A stretch of 64,000 nt of DNA from Clostridia bacterium (GCA_017517815.1 JAFWYA010000006.1:7611-71610), one strand, 5' to 3'. Shown: positions 24,988 to 33,412, counted from the stretch's first letter. Translations and numbers: made by a program. Notes: generated from the letters alone by a model not told the origin.

Positions 24988-25018
24988 CAAACACTCTATC
25001 CAGCTGAGCTACGAGCCC
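24942..25018 (-). tRNA. tRNA-Arg (anticodon ACG)
   Basis: 77-nt cloverleaf on the minus strand. The acceptor GGGCTCG pairs with CGGGCTC (wobbles at two positions), the D arm holds AGCTCAGCTGGATAGAG, the anticodon stem TTTGA/TCAAA encloses CTACGAA (anticodon ACG, position 34 presumably edited to inosine), the T arm is GTGGGTTCGAATCCCGC, and CCA is encoded. The gene is intact although its 3' half is duplicated 925 bp away. Confidence 0.95.
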
Positions 25019-25123
25019 ACACGCTTCATCGGGTTTCCCTCGAATCAGCTTGATTATTATAGCAAAGGTACAAACAAAATGCAAGCCTTTTTTTCAAAAA
25101 TTTTTGAAATACTTTTTTCACGG

Positions 25124-25163
25124 AAAAACCGCTGCCTGTTTGTACAGGCAGCGGCTGTTTTTT
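25124..25163. terminator. Terminator downstream of the amylase gene
   Basis: Perfect 10-bp stem CCGCTGCCTG/CAGGCAGCGG (25129-25138 with 25145-25154), with T5 following on the minus strand and T-rich sequence on the plus strand. Confidence 0.8.
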
Positions 25164-25181
25164 CGTTTTGATGGGAATACG

Positions 25182-25303
25182 CTCCCCGCGTTGCCGGGTC
25201 GCGTGGGACGGAGATGGGCAGCGCCCAACTCCGGCGGATTGCCTCCCCGCGCTGCGGGGTCGCGTGGGACGGAGACAGGCACCCGCCACCTCCGGCGGAT
25301 TGC
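25182..25303. repeat. 61-bp tandem repeat, two copies
   Basis: 25182-25242 and 25243-25303 share most positions (start CTCCCCGCG, middle GGTCGCGTGGGACGGAGA, end CTCCGGCGGATTGC). It lies between the amylase stop codon and its terminator, so it is transcribed as 3' untranslated RNA. No coding role is visible. Confidence 0.75.
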
Positions 25304-25317
25304 CTCGGCGGCAGCCG

Positions 25318-27102
25318 TTATTTGCGGCTGATCTTGACAGAAACGTTCTTGCCGTCGATCTCGTCGCCGAAAACATCCTTGCCGTTCACGCTGAAACGGT
25401 TGATGATCAGCGTGTCGGCGTCGGGCGCTTCCACGGTGAGGTGGCCGGTCTGCAGCATGGCGCTTTCACGGCGGTTGTTGAGGATCTTGGCGATGTCGTC
25501 ATGCAGCTTGTCGTCGGCATCGTCCCAGGCCATGGTACCGCGGCACCACGGGTCGGCCATGCCGGTCATGCCGATCTCGTCGCCGTAGTAGATGGTGGGC
25601 GCACCGGGCAGGGCGCACATCAGCTTCACAGCCTCAACGTAGCGCTTCTTGGCGGTCTTCAGTTCGCGCTTGCCCAGCACGATCTTCTGCGCCTCGACGG
25701 GGTCCATCTGAATGGCGCCCTCGCGCTCGTAGCCGCAGAAGGCATTCAGAATACGCACGCGGTCGTGGCTGCCAAGCAGGTTCATGAGGGAATAATAGAA
25801 GGGAGCGGGATAGACCTCCTGCTGGTTGAGGATGATGCGGCGCAGCTGGTGGGCGTCGATCACGCCGTTGAAGAACTCGATCACACCGCGGCGCAGGGGG
25901 TAGTTCATCACGCTGTCCAGAGAGTCGCCCAGGCAGTAGGAGCGCACGGAGCCGTGAGCGGTCTTGTTGCTGGCGTCCTCCCATACCTCGCCCAGCAGTA
26001 CGCTGTCGGGGTCGGCCTTCTTGACGGAGGTGCGCATCTGGCACACCATGTCCATGGGCAGCTCATCCACCACATCCAGACGCCAGCCGCAGGCGCCGCG
26101 CTTGATCCAGCGGGGCAGGATGCCCTCGTCGCCCAGCAGATACTCGCGGTAGACGGGATTGTCCTTGTTGACGGCGGGCAGGGTGTAGAAGCCCCACCAG
26201 GTGTTGTACTTGGTCGGGAACTCCTCAAAGCTGAACCAGTCGGCATAGGGGCTTTCCTTGCTCTGGTAAGCGCCCACGGTGTCGTAATGGCCGAAGCGGT
26301 TGAAGTACTGGCTGTCGCAGCCCACGTGGCTGAACACGCCGTCCAGCATCACGCGCATGCCGCGCTTTTCGGCAGCGGCGATCAGCTCGTCAAACGCCTT
26401 GTCGTCGCCCACGATGGGGTCGATCTCTTCGTAGCTGCCGGTGTCGTAGCGATGGTTGGAACGGGCGCGGAAGATGGGGTTGAGGTAGAGTACGCTCACG
26501 CCCAGTTCCTGCAGGTAGTCCAGCTTCTGCTTAATGCCGCGCAGCGTGCCGCCGAAGAAATCCAGTGCGCGGTTGTCGCCGTTTTCGGGGTCGCGGTCAA
26601 GGGTCGGCTGCTCGTTCCACTCCTCATGGAAGGTGGCTTCGGGGTGCGCGGCTGCAATCTTGCGCATGCGGCCCTTCTGGCCGTTCTTGTCCTTGAAGAA
26701 GCGGTCGGGGTAGATCTGATACACCACGCCGTGGCGCATGTACTCAGGGGTCTTGTACTCAGGGTCGTACACCGTCACCTGATAGCTGCGCGGAGGCACG
26801 GGGCTGTAGGCGCCCACGCCGCCCAGCTGGTCGGCGGATGTGCCGTAGTAGGCAACGTCAAACTGGCGGGGAATGATAAAGTCGTACCAGAACAGCATGG
26901 GAGTTTCGGGCACGGTGATGGTGGCCTCAAAACGGTCGTCGCCGACGGGCTGCATTTCGGTCTGCTGCTCGGCGCCGTCCCACGTGCGCAGGATCACGCG
27001 GTCGCTTTCGTCGCACCAGAAGCGAACAGTCAGCTGCTGGCCGGCCTTCACAGGGCCGATCGGCGCGCGGTAGAGCGCGTCGTGTGAATCATGATAAAGC
27101 AT
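25318..27102 (-). CDS. GH13 alpha-amylase (neopullulanase / maltogenic amylase type)
   Basis: Hydrolyses alpha-1,4 (and possibly alpha-1,6) links in maltodextrins or cyclodextrins. The 594-residue protein has an N-terminal CBM34-like domain (about 1-125). The catalytic barrel carries region I DGVFSHVG, region II GWRLDVVDE (nucleophile Asp), region III GEVWEDA (acid/base Glu) and region IV LLGSHDRVR. A C-terminal beta domain follows. No signal peptide is present, so it acts in the cytoplasm on imported oligosaccharides. The start MLYHDSHDALYR is 7 nt after GGAGG; the longer open frame upstream covers the promoter. It is a single-gene unit divergent from the 27309 operon. Confidence 0.93.
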   Translation of the reverse strand: MLYHDSHDALYRAPIGPVKAGQQLTVRFWCDESDRVILRTWDGAEQQTEMQPVGDDRFEATITVPETPMLFWYDFIIPRQFDVAYYGTSADQLGGVGAYSPVPPRSYQVTVYDPEYKTPEYMRHGVVYQIYPDRFFKDKNGQKGRMRKIAAAHPEATFHEEWNEQPTLDRDPENGDNRALDFFGGTLRGIKQKLDYLQELGVSVLYLNPIFRARSNHRYDTGSYEEIDPIVGDDKAFDELIAAAEKRGMRVMLDGVFSHVGCDSQYFNRFGHYDTVGAYQSKESPYADWFSFEEFPTKYNTWWGFYTLPAVNKDNPVYREYLLGDEGILPRWIKRGACGWRLDVVDELPMDMVCQMRTSVKKADPDSVLLGEVWEDASNKTAHGSVRSYCLGDSLDSVMNYPLRRGVIEFFNGVIDAHQLRRIILNQQEVYPAPFYYSLMNLLGSHDRVRILNAFCGYEREGAIQMDPVEAQKIVLGKRELKTAKKRYVEAVKLMCALPGAPTIYYGDEIGMTGMADPWCRGTMAWDDADDKLHDDIAKILNNRRESAMLQTGHLTVEAPDADTLIINRFSVNGKDVFGDEIDGKNVSVKISRK

Positions 27103-27144
27103 ACAAATGCCTCCAATCTCAGTTTCAGCCGCCTCAAAACGCGG

Positions 27145-27177
27145 CAAGCCGTATTGTACCATAGATGTACCGGCTTG
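27145..27177. promoter_or_regulatory. Inverted repeat across the amylase promoter
   Basis: CAAGCCG (27145-27151) and CGGCTTG (27171-27177) form a perfect 7-bp inverted repeat with a 19-bp centre. It overlaps the -35 element and flanks the -10, as a repressor operator would. It does not match the usual LacI/CcpA pattern. Confidence 0.45.
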
Positions 27178-27181
27178 GCAA
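27153..27181 (-). promoter_or_regulatory. Promoter of the amylase gene
   Basis: Minus strand TTGCCA (27176-27181), 17-nt spacer, TACAAT (27153-27158), about 45 nt upstream of the start codon. Confidence 0.65.
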
Positions 27182-27248
27182 ATGGGGCAGTATAAAGGTT
27201 TTTGACCGTTTTTGCCAATTCGTGGCATTTTCGTGTCTTTCTGACTGA

Positions 27249-27278
27249 TTGACAGCCCGTCCCCCTCGGTGATAGACT
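27249..27278 (+). promoter_or_regulatory. Promoter of the three-gene operon of unknown function
   Basis: TTGACA (27249-27254), 18-nt spacer, TAGACT (27273-27278), 31 nt upstream of the first start codon. The -35 is perfect and the -10 is weak. Confidence 0.5.
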
Positions 27279-27308
27279 GATACCATCCACAGCAAAGGAA
27301 GGATGCGC

Positions 27309-27716
27309 ATGGCTTTTTTGAACCGTGATACGGGCGAGCTCACCTTTTCGGACGGCACGCGCCTGTCCGCCGGGCTGCCATTGGAAGATGAGCTGACGCA
27401 GCGTCTGGGCGGCGCGCAAAGCGGCGTCATCCGCCTGCAAAGCCGCAGCGTGCAGGGCGGCCGGCTGGTGCCCATCTGCACGGTGGAAGGCGGCGCGGTG
27501 CAAAGCATCACCCTGTGCGTAAGCTCCATCGGCGGCAAGGAACCGCGTACCTCCGCCCGCCAGCGCGCGTTTCTGTTTGCGCGCATGGGGCTGGAGGACC
27601 CCTGCCCGGACACACAGGACTGCGTGCGTATCCTCTGCCCCTTTGGTGAAATGCTGTTTGTGACCGATCCCCATACGCTGCGCCCCGAGGTGCGGCTCAC
27701 CTTTACTGCACGCTGA
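27309..27716 (+). CDS. Hypothetical protein, first gene of an unknown operon
   Basis: A 135-residue soluble protein that I do not recognise. It is rich in short beta segments (ELTFSDGTRLSAGLPL, VPICTVEGGAVQSITLCVSSI) and ends with CVRILCPFGEMLFVTDPHTLRPEVRLTFT. Four cysteines are spread along the chain without a clear metal motif. The start ATG follows AAGGAAGG; the ATG two codons earlier overlaps that site less favourably. It is followed 14 nt later by the second gene of the operon, so the three proteins probably work together. Confidence 0.75.
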   Translation: MAFLNRDTGELTFSDGTRLSAGLPLEDELTQRLGGAQSGVIRLQSRSVQGGRLVPICTVEGGAVQSITLCVSSIGGKEPRTSARQRAFLFARMGLEDPCPDTQDCVRILCPFGEMLFVTDPHTLRPEVRLTFTAR

Positions 27717-27730
27717 AAAGGAGGCGCAGC

Positions 27731-28309
27731 ATGTCCCTTTCCCCCATCATGCGCGATTATCTGGTGCGCTTCCAGCAGACCGCCATGCGTGAAACAGGCC
27801 GCAGGCCAGTCACTTTTCTGCGTGCGCCAATGGATGAATCCCTTCTGCTGCCTGGCTGTCTGCGCCCGGGCTATGCTTACTGGCAGCCCATGCCGTGGAA
27901 CGGCGAAGCGCCGCTGGGTCCCAGGGCAGACCATTTTCATGAAAGCATCCGGCAGTATGTGTCGCTGTGTCAGTTTCTGGAGATCCACTTCCGTCTGCCG
28001 GTCACACGCGCGGGCAGCCCGCTGAGCTTTCTGTATGGCCGCGTGTTTGAAAGCTGCAAAAACACCCTCACGGCCTCGCCTGACCGCGCCTTTGAAGAAG
28101 CGCTGTGGTTTGCCCAGCAGGATGCATCCGCCCCGGCGGCGTACTGCATGGCCGTCACCTGCGATGACGGCGAACCGCTCATGCTGATGCTGCGCGCATC
28201 CGACGGGCAGGCGTTCATTCGTCATGCCGAGGGCGAGGCGCGTGTGCTGGATCTCAGGCTGGGGCTTGACAGGCTGCTGCCCAGGCTGCAGTTTGTGTAT
28301 GACATTTAA
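27731..28309 (+). CDS. Hypothetical protein, second gene of an unknown operon
   Basis: A 192-residue soluble protein of no family known to me. It has a mixed alpha/beta composition, an aromatic segment GYAYWQPMPWNGEAPLGP, a helix HFHESIRQYVSLCQFLEIHF, and a C-terminal helix LDLRLGLDRLLPRLQFVYDI. No signal peptide or membrane helix is visible. AAAAGGAGG lies before the start. It sits 14 nt after the first and 20 nt before the third gene of the run. Confidence 0.75.
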   Translation: MSLSPIMRDYLVRFQQTAMRETGRRPVTFLRAPMDESLLLPGCLRPGYAYWQPMPWNGEAPLGPRADHFHESIRQYVSLCQFLEIHFRLPVTRAGSPLSFLYGRVFESCKNTLTASPDRAFEEALWFAQQDASAPAAYCMAVTCDDGEPLMLMLRASDGQAFIRHAEGEARVLDLRLGLDRLLPRLQFVYDI

Positions 28310-28329
28310 CCGAAAGGAGGCGGAAACGC

Positions 28330-29928
28330 ATGGTATCGATCATCAGCTATGCAGGGCTTGACGAAAGCGTGCTCTGGGCCGAAGCCAAGCAGATCTTTTC
28401 GCAGGCTGCAAACGTGCCCGCGCGTTTCCGCATGCTGCTGCCGCTGTTCCCCGTTGAACTGGTGGTGGATATGCCCTTTGTGGGCGGCAGCTTTGCGCGT
28501 GAAGCGCACAGCTATCATAAAGAATTAAGCGACCGCATGCCGCAGCTGTACACCTGCGACAACCGCCTGCGCTGCTTCGATGCAGACGGGCAGTTGATTC
28601 CCGGAAAGCCCGTGACCATCGACGCCGCATGGGCGGCGCGTTTTCCGCAGTATCAGCCCTTTGTGGGAGAAAAGCTCGCCATTCACATGATCGGCGGCGG
28701 TCATCAGGCTGTGGCCGTGCCGGAAAGCCTTTTCCCCCGCGGCGGCGCTCTGCTTTCGCAGGCTGAAGAGGCGCTGCACATCACCGAACGCTGCCAGCAC
28801 CTGAGCGCATGGATCGCCCAGCAGCTGCAAAACGGCCGTCCCTATGACGCCGATGCGCTGGAGGAAGAATACATCGCCCTGTTTGATTTGTCTCCTGTGT
28901 GCATCCGCCAAAAGGATCTGGGCCGTGTGATGCAGGAGATGGCCATCGTGCGCGACGTACAGCGCGAAGCGCCCTCCGGCGCAGCCATGTACACCGAGGC
29001 CAGCAAGCTGAGCGAAAGCATTCCCCAGTATGTGCCGTTCCGTTACGCCTGCGACTGCTTTGACGCAGCGCCCGTCACGCGCGGAACGGCAAGGCTTTTG
29101 CAGCTGCATTTTGAGGGCGACAGCCTGGCGCACGACTTCTGGCTGCCCTACGAGGACGCAGGCGAATACATCGACCGCCGCCGCATGACGCTGGATGTGC
29201 GCACCCTGTGCGAAGGGTTTCAAATTGCCCCGGCCTGCGATGCGGACACCCGCGGCGGCGTGTACCCGGATCATGTGCGCATCGTGGTGGTACGCGATCG
29301 CAGCCTTACCCTCATGGTGGCCGAAACCCTCAACAACCCCGCCTACGGCAGCGGCATGAACCCGCAGGGACGCATGAACCGGCTGATCTGGCTGCCCCAG
29401 AGCGCTGCGCTGCTTTCGCAGGGCAAGCTTGGCGAGGAAGCCCCGGCCATCGCCTGCAAAAACACGCACATTGACGAGGAGACTTTCCTGCACATGCGAA
29501 TGCTTTCGCAGTGGCAGGAGCACAAGGGCCGCCTGATCGACGCCATGTACCGCCGCGAAAGCGCCCTTTCACAGATGGGCGGCAGCACGCGCGCCTACGA
29601 GCGCGCCCGTGAAATGCTGGATGCGCAAGTGCAGCGGCTCAACAAACTGGTTTCCGACGAACCGGCAGAGCAGGGCCAGCGCAGCGGCTATGACGCCGAT
29701 ATCGAATACCTGCGCCGCAAATCTCAGCACGCCTTTGGCTTTGTGCCGGACGCCCAGCGCGAACGCTGCATCGAAAGCGGTTATGCCATGCGCAGCCGCA
29801 TCCGCAGCTACGCGCTGACCGATCTGACCGAAAAATCAGAGCGCGCAGCCGCGCCGAAATCCGCAAAGCCCACCCGCATGCAGGCTGCCAACGGCCAGTG
29901 GTTTGAACAGGTGAGCATGTTTGAATAA
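28330..29928 (+). CDS. Hypothetical protein, third gene of an unknown operon
   Basis: A 532-residue soluble protein that I do not recognise. The first 300 residues are mixed alpha/beta and the middle contains the conserved-looking stretch ETLNNPAYGSGMNPQGRMNR. Residues about 385-460 are helical and charged (HIDEETFLHMRMLSQWQEHK, later RAREMLDAQVQRLNKLV), probably coiled coil. The C-terminus is basic. There are no membrane helices. AAAGGAGG precedes the start. The gene ends at a strong terminator, so the operon is exactly these three genes. No enzyme motif, nucleotide site or DNA-binding domain was seen. Confidence 0.75.
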   Translation: MVSIISYAGLDESVLWAEAKQIFSQAANVPARFRMLLPLFPVELVVDMPFVGGSFAREAHSYHKELSDRMPQLYTCDNRLRCFDADGQLIPGKPVTIDAAWAARFPQYQPFVGEKLAIHMIGGGHQAVAVPESLFPRGGALLSQAEEALHITERCQHLSAWIAQQLQNGRPYDADALEEEYIALFDLSPVCIRQKDLGRVMQEMAIVRDVQREAPSGAAMYTEASKLSESIPQYVPFRYACDCFDAAPVTRGTARLLQLHFEGDSLAHDFWLPYEDAGEYIDRRRMTLDVRTLCEGFQIAPACDADTRGGVYPDHVRIVVVRDRSLTLMVAETLNNPAYGSGMNPQGRMNRLIWLPQSAALLSQGKLGEEAPAIACKNTHIDEETFLHMRMLSQWQEHKGRLIDAMYRRESALSQMGGSTRAYERAREMLDAQVQRLNKLVSDEPAEQGQRSGYDADIEYLRRKSQHAFGFVPDAQRERCIESGYAMRSRIRSYALTDLTEKSERAAAPKSAKPTRMQAANGQWFEQVSMFE

Positions 29929-29935
29929 AGCAAAT

Positions 29936-29968
29936 CCCCGGAAGGAACGCTCCTTCCGGGGTCTTTTT
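29936..29968 (+). terminator. Terminator of the unknown three-gene operon
   Basis: Perfect 11-bp stem CCCCGGAAGGA/TCCTTCCGGGG (29936-29946 with 29951-29961), followed by TCTTTTT. The tail overlaps the stop codon of the converging carboxypeptidase gene. Confidence 0.9.
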
Positions 29969-31238
29969 ATACCACGCCCAGATATTCTTCCAGGCACAGA
30001 TTGCGGTCGCGCATGGTAATGCTGTGGGGCAGCCCCACATAGCGGATATGCCAGCACTCCGCCAGATAGCCGGTGATGGACTCCTTGTCCTCCTGATAGC
30101 GGATGACGAAGCCGTAATCCCAGCAGTGCTTGTGCAGCCAGATCTGCTCAGGCGTGCCCTTGAAAATGGTGCCGGGTACAGTGATGTCAAACGCAAGGCC
30201 TGTATGGTGCTCGCTGGTGCCGGGGTCGGCCACCGTCTGCCGCGTGGCGGATACGGCGTTTGCCTGGCTGAAGCCCTGATTGCGGAAGTCCTGCACGGAG
30301 TTGTCAAACAGCTTTTTCTGGTACTTATAGCTGCGGTAGCCCGCGCTGATCTGCCAGTCATCCACGCCCTCGGAATGCGCGTCTTTGAACATTTCGATCA
30401 TGGCGTTCACCGCCGTGCGGTCGCCCTCGATATCGCTGCCCTTGACCGCCGCCACCGACGAGGGGATCACATTTTTGAGCTTCACAAGGTCGCGCGGCTG
30501 GTAGCTTTCGTCGATGGGATGCTCGCGGTTGACCAGCATCGGCATGGCGTTGGGGTCGGGCGTGGGCGTTACGGTGACCTGTTTTGCGTCCTCGCTGTAC
30601 AGCAGGCTGAAGGTTTTCTTCGCAGCCACGCCATCCACATCCAGCCCGTTCTGGCTCTGGAACAGGCGTACAGCCTCTTCCGTGCCGCCGCCGAAGTCAC
30701 CGTCCACTGATCCGTTGTAGTAGCCCAGTTCCTTCAAACGCTGCTGCATGGCCTTGACGCTTTCGCCGTCGTCACCCTTTTTCAGAAGCCCCGGTGTGGG
30801 CGTGGGCGCAGGCGTAGGAATAAAGGTCTGGGCTGCCTGCGCATACACCGCGCTGCGCGTGCCCTCGCCCACGATGCCGTCAGCCGTCAGCCCGTGCTGC
30901 GTCTGAAAGCGGATGACCGCGTCCTGCGTGCCGGGGCCGTACTGGCCGTCGACGCCGCCGGAGTAGTAGCCCAGCTCCTTAAGCCTGCGCTGCAGGTTTT
31001 TTACTTCGTCGCCCTCCACGCCGTTTTTGAGCAGAAAGGGAGTGGGCCTGGGCGTAACGTTGGGGTCAGGGGTGATCATCAGCATGCTGCGCACGTCCGC
31101 TGTGGGCGTGGGCGTAGCCGCCTGTTCGATGTGCAGAATGCGCTTTGCCTCCATCGTACCCGGCGCAATGAGCGCGACGGCTGCCACTGCGCCAATCAGC
31201 AGCACGCACAGGATGATCGTTACCGGTCGAATTCTCAT
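29967..31238 (-). CDS. VanY-type D-alanyl-D-alanine carboxypeptidase with two peptidoglycan-binding repeats
   Basis: A cell-wall zinc peptidase that trims the terminal D-Ala of peptidoglycan stem peptides. The 423-residue protein has a signal-anchor at about residues 6-26 and a Thr-Pro linker. Two PG_binding_1 repeats follow (about 75-130 and 152-212; each has LQRRLKELGYY or MQQRLKELGYY and a GVDGQYGPGTQ-like block), separated by a second linker. The M15B catalytic domain (about 265-423) has SGYRSYKYQ, SEHHTGLAFDI (His and Asp ligands) and ECWHIRYVG (Glu and His). The start lies 5 nt after AAGGAGG. Complete and probably functional. The substrate preference is inferred from the family. Confidence 0.93.
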   Translation of the reverse strand: MRIRPVTIILCVLLIGAVAAVALIAPGTMEAKRILHIEQAATPTPTADVRSMLMITPDPNVTPRPTPFLLKNGVEGDEVKNLQRRLKELGYYSGGVDGQYGPGTQDAVIRFQTQHGLTADGIVGEGTRSAVYAQAAQTFIPTPAPTPTPGLLKKGDDGESVKAMQQRLKELGYYNGSVDGDFGGGTEEAVRLFQSQNGLDVDGVAAKKTFSLLYSEDAKQVTVTPTPDPNAMPMLVNREHPIDESYQPRDLVKLKNVIPSSVAAVKGSDIEGDRTAVNAMIEMFKDAHSEGVDDWQISAGYRSYKYQKKLFDNSVQDFRNQGFSQANAVSATRQTVADPGTSEHHTGLAFDITVPGTIFKGTPEQIWLHKHCWDYGFVIRYQEDKESITGYLAECWHIRYVGLPHSITMRDRNLCLEEYLGVV

Positions 31239-31306
31239 TCAGGCCTCCTTGAAACGAAACCGGGCGGGCGCATGACGCGCACCGCCCGAAGCATGAAATC
31301 AATTGT

Positions 31307-32221
31307 TTACGGCCACATGGGCGTGGGATACAGGCCCTCGGCGGTCATACGGCCCAGCGCATCAACCACTTCAGCGCGGTCTTCACGGTAGGTCACGCCA
31401 TACCACTTGTCGGGCGTGGTGTACACGCGCACGGCGGCGTTGCCGCTGTTGAGCTGCGCATCCACCACGCTGGGCAGGAAGTATTCGGCCTTCATGGGGT
31501 TGGCAGGCACCTTTTCCTGCATGAACTGCGGGAAGCCATCCTTCAGGTGCTGCATCATCGCAGCCGGGAAGCCCCACATGTTCATGCTGACCACCGTTTC
31601 AGGCGACAGCAAGGTGTAGTGAGTACCGTCCTCGGTGTAGAGGGGGCCGTCCACGCTGGAGATGATGTGGGTCTGCTCCTTGAGGTCGGAAAGCTGGCTG
31701 TTCTCATTGAGCGTGCACACGCCGCGGGCGACGCTGCCGGTTTCGCTGAGAGTGTTTTTGATCAGGTAGCCCACCATGCACAGATCGCCGTCGTTCTGGA
31801 TCTGCATCAGGTGATCGTAGCACAGTTTGAACGCCTCGCGGCCATAATAGTCGTCGGCATTGATGGCGCAGAAGGGCGCGTCGCCCACCTGCTCAGCCGC
31901 GCACAGCACGGCATGGCCGGTGCCCCAGGGCTTTACGCGACCCTCGGGGATCTGGCAGCCTTCGGGAATGTTGTCCAGCGCCTGATAAGCGTAGTCGATC
32001 TGCATGTGCTTGCTGACGCGGTCGCCCAGCACCTCGCGGAAATCCTTTTCGTTTTCCTTCTTGATGATGATGACCGCGCGTTCAAAGCCGGCGCGCTTGG
32101 CGTCAAACAGGGAATAGTCAAGGATCAGTTCGCCGTCGGGACCTACGGGATCCATCTGCTTCAGGCCGCCATAACGGCTGCCCATACCTGCTGCCATGAT
32201 GACCAGAACCGGTTTTTTCAT
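31307..32221 (-). CDS. Sugar-1-phosphate nucleotidyltransferase
   Basis: A 304-residue member of the NTP_transferase family, which joins a sugar-1-phosphate to UTP or a related NTP. The N-terminal loop is VIMAAGMGSRYGGLKQMDP, and the catalytic/metal segment is CAINADDYYGREAF. The WGTGHAVLCAAEQV block is typical of UDP-sugar pyrophosphorylases. It begins 2 nt after the end of the NahK-like kinase gene, with its ribosome binding site (GAGG) inside the kinase coding sequence. Together they would phosphorylate a free (N-acetyl)hexosamine and activate it as a nucleotide sugar. The exact sugar is inferred. Confidence 0.88.
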   Translation of the reverse strand: MKKPVLVIMAAGMGSRYGGLKQMDPVGPDGELILDYSLFDAKRAGFERAVIIIKKENEKDFREVLGDRVSKHMQIDYAYQALDNIPEGCQIPEGRVKPWGTGHAVLCAAEQVGDAPFCAINADDYYGREAFKLCYDHLMQIQNDGDLCMVGYLIKNTLSETGSVARGVCTLNENSQLSDLKEQTHIISSVDGPLYTEDGTHYTLLSPETVVSMNMWGFPAAMMQHLKDGFPQFMQEKVPANPMKAEYFLPSVVDAQLNSGNAAVRVYTTPDKWYGVTYREDRAEVVDALGRMTAEGLYPTPMWP

Positions 32222-32223
32222 AC

Positions 32224-33345
32224 TTATTCAACCTCTTTTTTAGCGCTGAGTTGACGTACGCAGTCCAGCATTTCATCCCAGTGCTCGTCCATTTCGCTGA
32301 GCAGCTTAAACTGGGTGCGGGCGCGCACAAGGTTGTGCTCGGGGTAGTCGGTTTTGAAATACACGTCGCCGTTGAGATAGTCGCCCAGGAAGCGGATGCC
32401 GTTTTCCAGCGTCATCATGCGGGCGCCCATGGGCAGCGAGTCGACCTCTTCAGCGCTCATAGCGTCGGCCACTTCGCTGAGATAGCCTTCGGCATACGCA
32501 CGGTAGAAGGGCATCGAAAAATGCACCTTGCTCAGGTCCTTCTCGTCCTCCGCAGCAGTGCTTGCGCCGAAGCGGATGGCGTCGCCAAAGTCATAGGCAC
32601 ACAGGCCCGGCATAACGGTGTCCAGGTCGATGACGCACACGGCATGGCCGGTCTTTTCATCGATGAGCACGTTATTGAGCTTGGTGTCGTTGTGCGTAAC
32701 GCGCAGGGGCAGGCGGCCCTCCTGCAGGGCATTGACCAGCGTAGCGCCGAACTGCTCGTAGGAAAGAGCGGTTTCGATCAGGTCGCGCACACCTTCGGCA
32801 CGGCCGCAGGCATCGCGCTGAACGGCCTCGCGGAAATCGCGGAAACGCTTGGGCGTGTCGTGGAAGCGGGCGATGGTCTCATGCAGGGAGGCGGCGTCAA
32901 AGTCGTCCAGCATCGACAGGAAGCGGCCGAACGCATGGCCGGACTCGCAGAAGATCTCAGCGCTGTCGCACTGGTCGTAGCTGACGCTGTCGGCCACATA
33001 GCTGTAGGAACGCCAGTAGTCGCCGTTGCGGTCGATCACACAGTATTCGCCCTGATTGTTTTTGAGCATACGAAGCGTTTCACGTTCGGGATCGCCGCCG
33101 CGCGCACGAATACGCTTGCGCAGGTGGTGCGTGACACGGGTGATATTTTCCATGACCGCCATGGGGTCCGGAAACACGTTTTTGTTGATGCGTTGCAGCA
33201 CATACTGCAAGCCGGAGCCGTCGTTGCGGCACACCAGATAGGTGTCGTTGATGTGTCCGCCGCCAAACGTTCTGGGACACTCCACCTTGCCTTCAGGAGC
33301 AAACTGTGCCGCCAGTGCGCGCACTTCATCCATCGTAAGTTTCAT
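32224..33345 (-). CDS. N-acetylhexosamine 1-kinase-like phosphotransferase
   Basis: A 373-residue protein of the aminoglycoside-phosphotransferase fold, most like NahK of the bifidobacterial lacto-N-biose pathway, which makes GlcNAc/GalNAc-1-phosphate. Visible blocks are TFGGGHINDTYLV (nucleotide loop), catalytic VTHNDTKLNNVLID (Asp and Asn), and metal-binding CVIDLDTVMPGLCAYDFGDAI. The length matches NahK (about 360). It is the first gene of a two-gene unit with a nucleotidyltransferase. No lacto-N-biose phosphorylase is present here, so the use may be salvage of mucin or cell-wall amino sugars. Confidence 0.88.
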   Translation of the reverse strand: MKLTMDEVRALAAQFAPEGKVECPRTFGGGHINDTYLVCRNDGSGLQYVLQRINKNVFPDPMAVMENITRVTHHLRKRIRARGGDPERETLRMLKNNQGEYCVIDRNGDYWRSYSYVADSVSYDQCDSAEIFCESGHAFGRFLSMLDDFDAASLHETIARFHDTPKRFRDFREAVQRDACGRAEGVRDLIETALSYEQFGATLVNALQEGRLPLRVTHNDTKLNNVLIDEKTGHAVCVIDLDTVMPGLCAYDFGDAIRFGASTAAEDEKDLSKVHFSMPFYRAYAEGYLSEVADAMSAEEVDSLPMGARMMTLENGIRFLGDYLNGDVYFKTDYPEHNLVRARTQFKLLSEMDEHWDEMLDCVRQLSAKKEVE

Positions 33346-33412
33346 AATAAATCTCCAAAAAGCGGTCAGAAATCAACCGTCATTTTTCGGTGTTTTTCAC
33401 ACCGCATCTGCC

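Noticed and set aside
25182..25303. Possible CRISPR array
   Set aside because: Only two head-to-tail copies with no spacers and no cas genes in the window.
25168..27087. A 639-codon plus-strand open frame opposite the amylase
   Set aside because: Shadow frame without a ribosome binding site. All four GH13 catalytic regions are on the minus strand.
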